Below, piece after piece: positions 1 to 5,358 of a DNA stretch of 8,850 nucleotides. The notes below the pieces were generated by a model. The model was not told where the DNA came from, ran no database searches, and worked only from the letters and a program-made list of their open reading frames with translations. Source of the DNA: Bryobacterales bacterium (GTDB lineage: Bacteria > Acidobacteriota > Terriglobia > Bryobacterales > Bryobacteraceae). The stretch spans positions 1-8,850 of the forward strand of contig JAEHDI010001061.1 in NCBI GenBank assembly GCA_016880505.1. The letters are read 5' to 3'. Both the position numbers and the translations under genes were made by a program. How positions within the stretch are numbered: the stretch's first letter is position 1; the number at the start of each line of letters is the position of its first letter.

Positions 1-42
1 AACCCTGGCAAGGTTGCACTCTACCAACTGAGTTACTCCCGC
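1..42 (-). tRNA. tRNA-Gly (anticodon GCC), 5' half only
   Basis: Read on the minus strand from base 42 downwards, the sequence gives the first 42 nucleotides of a tRNA. There is a 7-nt acceptor strand (GCGGGAG), TA at positions 8-9, a 4-bp D stem (ACTC/GAGT) around an AGTTGGTA loop, and an anticodon stem CAACC/GGTT(G) around the loop TTGCCAG. The anticodon is GCC (bases 7-9 of the window), so it reads GGC glycine codons. The acceptor 3' strand, variable loop and T arm lie beyond the left edge, so the gene is cut by the window rather than broken. It is transcribed leftwards, away from the neighbouring lipoprotein gene. Confidence 0.93.
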
Positions 43-55
43 TTGCCTACCCCGT

Positions 56-85
56 ATTGTCGCTCCGCGTGCGCTCGTGTGTCAA
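56..85 (-). promoter_or_regulatory. Probable sigma-70-type promoter of the tRNA-Gly gene
   Basis: On the minus strand a perfect -35 hexamer TTGACA (80-85) is followed by 18 nt and then GACAAT (56-61), a 4/6 match to TATAAT. The -10 ends 13 nt before the first tRNA base (42), which leaves a short 5' leader as expected for a tRNA transcript. A short palindrome (77-96) covers the -35 element. Confidence 0.6.
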
Positions 86-152
86 TTTGACGACACTTCC
101 GGCCACCACCTGATGTGGCTCGGCGCCTCGGCTTCGTGTACGATTTCCGTTG

Positions 153-2264
153 ATGCCCACGCACTCGTTTCGTTCCGCCACTCTGCTGCCTGTTCTCGGC
201 CTGCTGCTATTGTCCGGCTGCACCCGGCCGCCACGCCCGGCGTCGCAGCCCGCCTCTGAAGCGCCACTTCCCAGACCCGGCTGGCTCAAGAAGGAGCCGC
301 TGATCGTTGCCGGCAACTGGGACAGCATGGCCATCTTCCGGCGCCGCGTCGGCGGCAATCCCGTCTGGCAGGAGGAGGACTACGCGCGCGAACACACCGA
401 GGAAACAGTCCAGAAGCTGAAGGATCTCGGCGTCACCATGGCCGTCATCCACTTCTACAAAGGGTACGGCCTCCGGGCTGAAAACGAGCAGTTGGAGGAC
501 TCGCGGAAGCTGACTGCTCTCTGCAAGAAGTACGGCATCCGCGTCGGCGTCTACGTCGGCAGCACCGTCGCATACGAAACCTTCCTCGCCGAAGCGCCGG
601 ACGCCATCGACTGGTTCGTCCCGCCCTACCTCGGCAGGCCCGTCTTCTACCCCGGCCAGAGCTTCCGCAAGCGCGTCTACTTCATGCACCCCGGGTACCG
701 CGAGTACATGAAGCGCGTCCTCGAGGTGGCCATCAAGGACCTGAAGGTCGATCTGATTCACTTCGACAACACAAGCCTTCAGGCCCAGGCTCCCGTCTTC
801 TATCACCCTCAAGCGGTCTCCGACTTCCGCGACTTCCTCTCGACCAAGTACACGCCGGAGATGCGCAAAAAGCGACTTGGGTTCTCCGAGCTTCGCTTCC
901 TCGATCCGCCCACTGTCGACCGGCCGGTTACTGTGCTCAACGATCCGCTCTCTCAGGAGTGGGCCGATTTCCGCTGCCGCCAGCTTGCCGCCTATTACGG
1001 CGAAATGGAGCGCTATATTCGGGGCCTGAACCCGGAGGTCGCGGTCGAGAACAATCCGCACTCCGGAGTGTCGGGCGTCAACACGGTCTGGGAGCAAGGC
1101 GTCGACTATCCGCGCCTGCTCGCTCACACTGATGTCGTCTGGAGCGAGGAAGGCAACGAGGCTGGCGTGACGCCCGAAGGTGTTTTGCTCTCCAAGATCC
1201 GCACCTTCAAAATGGCGTCCGCCCTCAACAACAGCATCTTTACGTACACTGGCGGCGCCCAGGGCTCGACGCTCCAGATGGCCGAGGCGATGGTCTACAA
1301 CCGCCGCAATCTCGGCATGGTCGGCGGCGTCCTCGCCGGATACGACACTCCGGCCGATCAGCGGAATTACATCTGGTTCTATCGCGACAATTTCGACCTA
1401 TACCGCGACGTCGAGAGTCGCGCCGATGTCGCCGTCCTTCATTCCTACGCTTCGCTCGCCTACAACAACGACCGCCCCTGGCAGAGCACCATGCTCTTCG
1501 AGCAGGCGCTCATTCAGGGGAAGGTTCCGTTCGATATCATCTTCGACGATCACCTGAAGGACCTCTCGAAATACCGAATTCTCGTCCTCGCCGATCAGGA
1601 GTGCCTCAGGGACGAGCAACTTGAGCAGGTCCGCCGTTTCGTCGCCGCAGGCGGCGGTCTTGTCGCGACGGAACACACCTCGCTGTACACCGGTTGGCGG
1701 CAGCGCCGACGGGACTTCGGGCTGCGTGACCTGTTCGGCATCAGCTTCAGCGTGAGTCCAGCCGCCTGGCCCGGCTCGCGTGCCGCGGAACCCGTGATGA
1801 AAATAGCCGCAGCTCGAAGACAAGTCGGCAAGGGCAAGGTCGTCTACCTTCCCGCCGTCGAGCCAGCGGTCGAAAAGCCGGAAGGCGCGGCTATGAGGAG
1901 CGAGTACTGGAAGCTCCCGCTCAACACGAGGGAACTGATCGACGCCGTCCAGTGGGCCAGCGGTGGTCTGCTGTCTATCGCGGTGAAGGCGCCTCCGACG
2001 GTAACCGCCGAAGTGCTCGAGGACACAACACACAACCGTCTGACGGTTCACCTGATCAATTTCGATTGCGAGCGGGCGCCGAAACTTTCCGGTCTCACAG
2101 TAAACCTTGCCATTCCCGCAGGCAGAACGGTCGCCAAAGTAACGTGGCTTTCGCCCGATGAAAAAGGGCCGCTTCCGTTGACTTCGAGTCTCCGAAACGG
2201 CCGAGTCGCGCTCTCGATCCCCTCGCTAAAGACGTATGGTGTAGCGGTTCTGGAACTCCACTAG
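153..2264 (+). CDS. Predicted lipoprotein, glycoside-hydrolase-like barrel with beta-galactosidase-trimerisation-type domain
   Basis: A 703-residue exported protein. ATG at 153 is preferred; a TTG at 150 would add one residue. The N-terminus is a type II (lipoprotein) signal: a short Arg-containing start, a hydrophobic run, then the lipobox LLSGC with the lipidated Cys at about residue 23, followed by a Pro/Ala-rich linker to about 43. Residues about 50-420 look like a TIM-barrel glycosidase-like fold, with strand-end motifs LIHFDN (about 202-207), VENNPHSG (about 298-305) and VVWSEEGNEAG (about 328-338); acidic residues there are plausible catalytic candidates. Residues about 420-590 (VAVLHSYAS, RILVLADQECL, GGGLVATEHTSLY) resemble the glutamine-amidotransferase-like trimerisation domain of GH42-type enzymes. 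The C-terminus is probably a beta sandwich. It most resembles what is annotated as hypothetical glycosyl hydrolase 6/alpha-amylase-like families. Substrate is unknown. It could be a catalytically inactive sugar-binding protein. No Shine-Dalgarno sequence is visible. Confidence 0.7.
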   Translation: MPTHSFRSATLLPVLGLLLLSGCTRPPRPASQPASEAPLPRPGWLKKEPLIVAGNWDSMAIFRRRVGGNPVWQEEDYAREHTEETVQKLKDLGVTMAVIHFYKGYGLRAENEQLEDSRKLTALCKKYGIRVGVYVGSTVAYETFLAEAPDAIDWFVPPYLGRPVFYPGQSFRKRVYFMHPGYREYMKRVLEVAIKDLKVDLIHFDNTSLQAQAPVFYHPQAVSDFRDFLSTKYTPEMRKKRLGFSELRFLDPPTVDRPVTVLNDPLSQEWADFRCRQLAAYYGEMERYIRGLNPEVAVENNPHSGVSGVNTVWEQGVDYPRLLAHTDVVWSEEGNEAGVTPEGVLLSKIRTFKMASALNNSIFTYTGGAQGSTLQMAEAMVYNRRNLGMVGGVLAGYDTPADQRNYIWFYRDNFDLYRDVESRADVAVLHSYASLAYNNDRPWQSTMLFEQALIQGKVPFDIIFDDHLKDLSKYRILVLADQECLRDEQLEQVRRFVAAGGGLVATEHTSLYTGWRQRRRDFGLRDLFGISFSVSPAAWPGSRAAEPVMKIAAARRQVGKGKVVYLPAVEPAVEKPEGAAMRSEYWKLPLNTRELIDAVQWASGGLLSIAVKAPPTVTAEVLEDTTHNRLTVHLINFDCERAPKLSGLTVNLAIPAGRTVAKVTWLSPDEKGPLPLTSSLRNGRVALSIPSLKTYGVAVLELH

Positions 2265-2531
2265 CTTCTGGGCGACACAGGACGGGCATAACATTCCGTG
2301 ACGATCCTGTTGCAAACATTTCCGAAGAGTTAACAAGACTCCTGCGGATTGTTTTATTGCTCTGTGACTTGTTGATTACAAACCAGAAATAATTGTCGGA
2401 GCAGTGGGATCTGTTGCCCTGGATTCTGTGCTAGACTGATTCTCCGCTCGGCTCCTGAGAGGGCGGTCAACGACAAGTTTGTTGAATCATTCGCTAGCGG
2501 TTCCAGCCAGCTAAACTGAAGGTTTGTTTTC

Positions 2532-2567
2532 AGATTTCCTCAGGCTGTTGGAAATTTGTGGAAATCT
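2532..2567. repeat. 8-bp perfect inverted repeat in dnaA leader
   Basis: AGATTTCC (2532-2539) is repeated inverted as GGAAATCT (2560-2567) with a 20-nt spacer. A competing hairpin pairs the same left arm with GGAAATTT (2550-2557), including one G-U pair, around a 10-nt loop. The right arm overlaps the DnaA-box-like site, so DNA binding or mutually exclusive leader RNA folds are both possible. Confidence 0.5.
2557..2565 (-). promoter_or_regulatory. DnaA-box-like site in the dnaA leader
   Basis: TGTGGAAAT matches 7 of 9 positions of the reverse-orientation DnaA box TGTGGATAA. It sits 28 bases before the dnaA start codon, where DnaA commonly represses its own gene. A related copy, TGTTGGAAAT (2546-2555), is immediately upstream of TTGTGGAAAT (2556-2565), making a 10-bp imperfect tandem repeat. 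Being a single degenerate match, this is a candidate only. Confidence 0.35.
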
Positions 2568-2593
2568 TGGACGGTTGGTGTGGGTTGTGATCT

Positions 2594-3916
2594 ATGAACG
2601 AGTGGGAGCAGATTAAGAAACACATTGCTGGCAGGCTCAGCAACGAAAGCTACCAGAACTGGCTCGCCAAGACCTCATTCCATCAACTGGATGGTGAGGT
2701 CCTTCGCGTCAGTGTGCCGAACGACGCCACCAGAGCTTGGCTCGAGGAGGAGTATTCGGACCTGGTGAGCGCTTCGGTCCACGAGCTCAACCTCCGAATC
2801 CATCGGGTAGCCTATGAACTTCCCGGAGCGGCAATCCCTGATATGAGGGCCAGTAGCGGTCATGATGGCGTCGTTTCTGAGCTGATGTTCCGTTCTCCCG
2901 ACAGCCACCTGAATCCTCGCCTCACGTTCGACACCTTTGTCGTCGGTTCCTGTAACCAGTTCGCGCATGCTGCGGCTAAAGCGGTCGCGGCCATGCCTTC
3001 GCGCAACTACAACCCTCTGTTCATTTACGGCGGCGTGGGCATGGGCAAGACGCACCTGATGCATGCAATCGGCCGGTCTCTGCTTGACAACTTCAGCGGC
3101 ATGAAGATCGTCTACACTTCCAGCGAGCGATTCATGAACGAGATGATCCAGTGCATCGCCACGCAAAGAATGTCCCACTTCCACCAGCACTATCGAAGCG
3201 CCGACATTCTCCTCGTAGACGACATTCACATCCTCGGAGGTAAGGAGCGCACGCAGGACGAGTTCTTCCACACGTTCAACGAACTCTACGACCATCAGAA
3301 GCAGATCGTCATTTCCAGCGACAGCTCACCGAAGGATATCCCCGGTCTTGTCGAGCGTCTGCGTTCGCGTTTCGAGTGGGGCCTCATGGTGGACATTCAG
3401 CCGCCCGATCTCGAGACCAAAATGGCGATCCTCGACAAAAAGTCGGAAGCGGAGGGCATCACTCTTCCGGAGGACGTGCGGATCTTTATCGCAACAAAAA
3501 CAAAGTCGAACGTCCGTGAACTGGAAGGCGCTCTCGTAAAGCTCATCGCCTATTCCTCCATGAGTGGAACGCCGATCAACCTCCCGATGGCACAGAACTG
3601 CCTGCGGCACCTCGTCCACGGGCAGGAACGCAGGATTACGATCGAGAGCATCGTGCGCTCGGTAGCAGAGCGGTTCAGCCTTCAGCCTTCTCAGTTGAAG
3701 CAGAAGAGCAACGCTCGTGCGATCGCATACCCCCGCCAGGTGGCCATGTACCTCGTTAAGGAACTCACTTCGGCGTCGCTTCCCGAAATCGGCCGTGCTT
3801 TCGGTGGCAAACATCACACAACCGTGCTCCATTCCGTCCAGAAAATCGAGACTCATCGCCATCAGGATCCTGATCTCAACAGAATGCTGCACAGCCTAAT
3901 CGATTCGCTGTCCTGA
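2594..3916 (+). CDS. dnaA: Chromosomal replication initiator protein DnaA
   Basis: An AAA+ ATPase that binds DnaA boxes at oriC, unwinds the origin and loads the helicase; 440 residues, a normal length. Domain I (about 1-75) has the expected W-x(n)-NWL and VPN motifs. Domain II is very short (about 78-105). Domain III carries the conserved entry NPRLTFDTFVVG, Walker A GGVGMGKT (146-153), Walker B LLVDD (206-210), sensor 1 SSD (241-243), box VII RLRSRFEWGL with the probable arginine finger R259, and sensor 2 NVRELEGAL with R308. Domain IV (about 345-440) ends in the DNA-binding signature GGKHHTTV (404-411). Most homologues have Asp where the first His stands. ATG at 2594 gives the canonical N-terminus, although no ribosome-binding site is evident. 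dnaN follows after 243 bp on the same strand. Autoregulation is likely given a box-like site in the leader. Confidence 0.98.
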   Translation: MNEWEQIKKHIAGRLSNESYQNWLAKTSFHQLDGEVLRVSVPNDATRAWLEEEYSDLVSASVHELNLRIHRVAYELPGAAIPDMRASSGHDGVVSELMFRSPDSHLNPRLTFDTFVVGSCNQFAHAAAKAVAAMPSRNYNPLFIYGGVGMGKTHLMHAIGRSLLDNFSGMKIVYTSSERFMNEMIQCIATQRMSHFHQHYRSADILLVDDIHILGGKERTQDEFFHTFNELYDHQKQIVISSDSSPKDIPGLVERLRSRFEWGLMVDIQPPDLETKMAILDKKSEAEGITLPEDVRIFIATKTKSNVRELEGALVKLIAYSSMSGTPINLPMAQNCLRHLVHGQERRITIESIVRSVAERFSLQPSQLKQKSNARAIAYPRQVAMYLVKELTSASLPEIGRAFGGKHHTTVLHSVQKIETHRHQDPDLNRMLHSLIDSLS

Positions 3917-3926
3917 ACTTGTATGC

Positions 3927-3935
3927 TTTTCCACA
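3927..3935 (+). promoter_or_regulatory. DnaA box, 8/9 match
   Basis: TTTTCCACA differs from the consensus TTATCCACA at one position only. It lies 10 bases after the dnaA stop codon. With the base that follows, it forms the left arm of a perfect 9-bp inverted repeat with the second site. Confidence 0.6.
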
Positions 3936-3964
3936 GGCCCTCGCCGCGGAATGCTTTGGATAGC

Positions 3965-3973
3965 TGTGGAAAC
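3965..3973 (-). promoter_or_regulatory. Second DnaA-box-like site, inverted
   Basis: On the minus strand this reads GTTTCCACA, 7 of 9 to the consensus. The core CTGTGGAAA (3964-3972) is the exact reverse complement of TTTCCACAG (3928-3936), leaving a 27-nt spacer. Such a pair could be bound as head-to-head DnaA sites. As RNA it could also form a hairpin after dnaA, but without a T-run. Confidence 0.5.
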
Positions 3974-4029
3974 CCCGCTCAAGGCGTCCAACCATACTCG
4001 CCGGACCACCCGGATTCCCACAGCGAGAC

Positions 4030-4059
4030 GAGACAGGAAGCGGTTGGATTTTGTATAAT
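4030..4059 (+). promoter_or_regulatory. Probable dnaN promoter
   Basis: A perfect -10 hexamer TATAAT (4054-4059) stands about 100 bases before the dnaN start, in AT-rich sequence. The best -35 match is GAGACA (4030-4035; 4/6 to TTGACA) at an 18-nt spacing. The -10 is convincing and the -35 is weak. Confidence 0.5.
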
Positions 4060-4145
4060 TTAGAGAGAAATCAACATTTCGACAGTCCCGATGAATTCGA
4101 TTCTCAAATAGGCAGTTTAGAGATCTCGTAGAAAGCTTGGTAAAC

Positions 4146-4149
4146 GGAG
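4146..4149 (+). promoter_or_regulatory. dnaN ribosome-binding site
   Basis: GGAG inside ACGGAGA lies 10 bases before the ATG at 4160. This supports that ATG, which also gives the standard clamp N-terminus. Confidence 0.5.
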
Positions 4150-4159
4150 ACTTGGCCCG

Positions 4160-5275
4160 ATGGATTTCATAGTGAGCAAGAACGACTTGGTTCGGGAGTT
4201 GAACCTGTCTCAGGGGGTTGTCGAGAAGAAGACCACAATCCCGATTCTGTCGAATGTCTTGATTGAAGCCAGCGGAGACAAGGTCAACCTGACGGCGACT
4301 GACCTCGAGTTGGGAATCCGCTGCTCCTGCCCTGCCCGCGTGAATAAAGAGGGAGCCGGCACGATTCCAGCCCGCCGGCTTCTGGACTACGTCAGGCTGC
4401 TCCCGGAGGCGGAGTTGCACGTCAAGTTCATGGAGAATCAGTGGGCGAATCTGGTTTGTGGCCGCAGCCGTACACGGATCGCCGGCATGTCGCGGGAGAG
4501 TTTTCCCGAACTGCCGGAGTTTCCTGAAGTGCTCGCGGAGATCCCCGTGAGCGAGTTGTCTGGGCTTATCGCGAAGACGATTTTCGCCATCTCCAGCGAG
4601 GAGTCGCGTTTTACTCTAAGCGGCGCTTTGCTGCTCTTGAAGAGCCAGGGTATGTCGATGGTTTCGACCGACGGACACCGCTTGGCGTTCGTTGACACGA
4701 AGTCCGAATTAGCGGGAGTCAAAGGATCCTATCGCGCGCTGTTGCCGAAGAAAGCCATGGGCGAGATTCTTAAACTGGCCCAGGAGTCGGCTCCGGATGC
4801 GAGCGTCCAATTTGCCGGCGACGAGAACCACCTGTTCTTCCGCTTCGGCGAACGGCTTCTGATCAGCCGCAAGCTGACCGGCAATTTCCCCGACTTCGAG
4901 CGCGTTCTTCCCCGTGAACAGCCGCTCTCGGTGATTCTCGGGCGGGAAGAAGCAAGGGCCGCGATCGAGAGGGTTGCCCAGTTCTCCGATGAGCGCTCTC
5001 ACGCGGTCAGAATCCAGGTTTGTCCTGGCGAGGTAAAGGTACATTCCTCGATTTCCGAAACTGGCGAGAGCGAAGAAAGCATCCCTACCGAATACGACGG
5101 AGCCACCGTTGAGATCGGATTCAATGCGCAGTACATGCTCGACTTCCTGAGGGCGTCCGAAGAGGACAAAGTGGTGCTCCACTTCAAGGACGGGCACAGC
5201 GCCGGTGAGTTGAGGCCCGCCGATGACGCTGGAAAATACGACTACCGCTACGTCGTGATGCCTATGCGGATTTGA
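4160..5275 (+). CDS. dnaN: DNA polymerase III beta subunit (sliding clamp)
   Basis: The homodimeric ring that tethers polymerase III and many repair proteins to DNA. The product has 371 residues, close to the 366 of the E. coli protein, and shows the three-fold repeated clamp architecture. Visible hallmarks are the N-terminal MDFIVSKNDLVREL and TTIPILSNV, the ATDLELGI motif (46-53), FPELPEFP (115-122), STDGHRLAF (169-177), NFPDFERVLP (242-251) and the C-terminal YVVMPMRI (364-371). The TDGHRL and C-terminal MPMR segments form the hydrophobic pocket that binds clamp-binding motifs, so the pocket looks intact. It lies downstream of dnaA with its own probable promoter. gyrB begins 83 bp later, so a dnaN-gyrB transcript is plausible. 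Confidence 0.98.
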   Translation: MDFIVSKNDLVRELNLSQGVVEKKTTIPILSNVLIEASGDKVNLTATDLELGIRCSCPARVNKEGAGTIPARRLLDYVRLLPEAELHVKFMENQWANLVCGRSRTRIAGMSRESFPELPEFPEVLAEIPVSELSGLIAKTIFAISSEESRFTLSGALLLLKSQGMSMVSTDGHRLAFVDTKSELAGVKGSYRALLPKKAMGEILKLAQESAPDASVQFAGDENHLFFRFGERLLISRKLTGNFPDFERVLPREQPLSVILGREEARAAIERVAQFSDERSHAVRIQVCPGEVKVHSSISETGESEESIPTEYDGATVEIGFNAQYMLDFLRASEEDKVVLHFKDGHSAGELRPADDAGKYDYRYVVMPMRI

Positions 5276-5284
5276 GCTTGTCTC

Positions 5285-5301
5285 CGGGCATGGAAAGCCC
5301 G
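5285..5301. repeat. Small hairpin between dnaN and gyrB
   Basis: CGGGC (5285-5289) and GCCCG (5297-5301) form a 5-bp stem with a 7-nt loop just after the dnaN stop. A second pairing, TCTCCG (5281-5286) with CGGAGA (5310-5315), encloses and competes with it. There is no T-tract, so it is a poor rho-independent terminator and transcription probably continues into gyrB. Confidence 0.3.
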
Positions 5302-5347
5302 ACAATTCACGGAGAGGTGCTGGCTGGGCAGTCCCACAAGGAGCATT

Positions 5348-5352
5348 AAGGG
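5348..5352 (+). promoter_or_regulatory. gyrB ribosome-binding site
   Basis: AAGGG lies 6 bases before the ATG at 5359. A stronger match, AAGGAG (5338-5343), is 15 bases away, which is longer than usual. Either supports the start at 5359. Confidence 0.5.
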
Positions 5353-5358
5353 TCAACT

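Larger units (their letters stand above)
2265..2593 (+). promoter_or_regulatory. Gene-free dnaA upstream region with inverted repeats
   Basis: This 329-bp stretch has no convincing ORF. It is clearly more AT-rich than its surroundings from about 2325 to 2400. A weak extended -10 (TG, then TAGACT at 2432-2437) is the best dnaA promoter candidate, but no good -35 lies at normal spacing. Several short inverted repeats crowd the last 130 bases. No recognisable Shine-Dalgarno sequence precedes the dnaA ATG. The region presumably carries the dnaA promoter and autoregulatory sites, and could contribute to the origin; that is inference. Confidence 0.5.
3917..4159. other. dnaA-dnaN intergenic region, candidate oriC
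   Basis: This 243-bp non-coding gap has the features expected of a bacterial origin. Two DnaA-box-like sites occur in opposite orientation (3927-3935 and 3965-3973), with a third, weaker 6/9 match at 4014-4022. They are followed by a clearly AT-rich stretch (about 4045-4145) that could act as the unwinding element. The dnaA-dnaN gap is a known origin location in many bacteria. I see no clear DnaA-trio array, and the box number is low, so the origin may be split with the dnaA leader or lie elsewhere. The dnaN promoter shares this gap. Confidence 0.5.

Noticed and set aside
207..1127. 306-codon open frame antisense to the lipoprotein gene
   Set aside because: It mirrors the codon pattern of the plus-strand gene, has no family-like motifs, and opposes a frame with a clear lipobox and domain structure.
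2305..2316. TTGCAAACA as an extra DnaA box
   Set aside because: Only about 5 of 9 positions match the consensus, which is expected by chance in AT-rich sequence.
2516..2533. CTGAA-N8-TTCAG as an SOS (LexA) box
   Set aside because: The arms do not match CTGT-N8-ACAG or the other known LexA consensus forms, and dnaA is not a usual SOS target.
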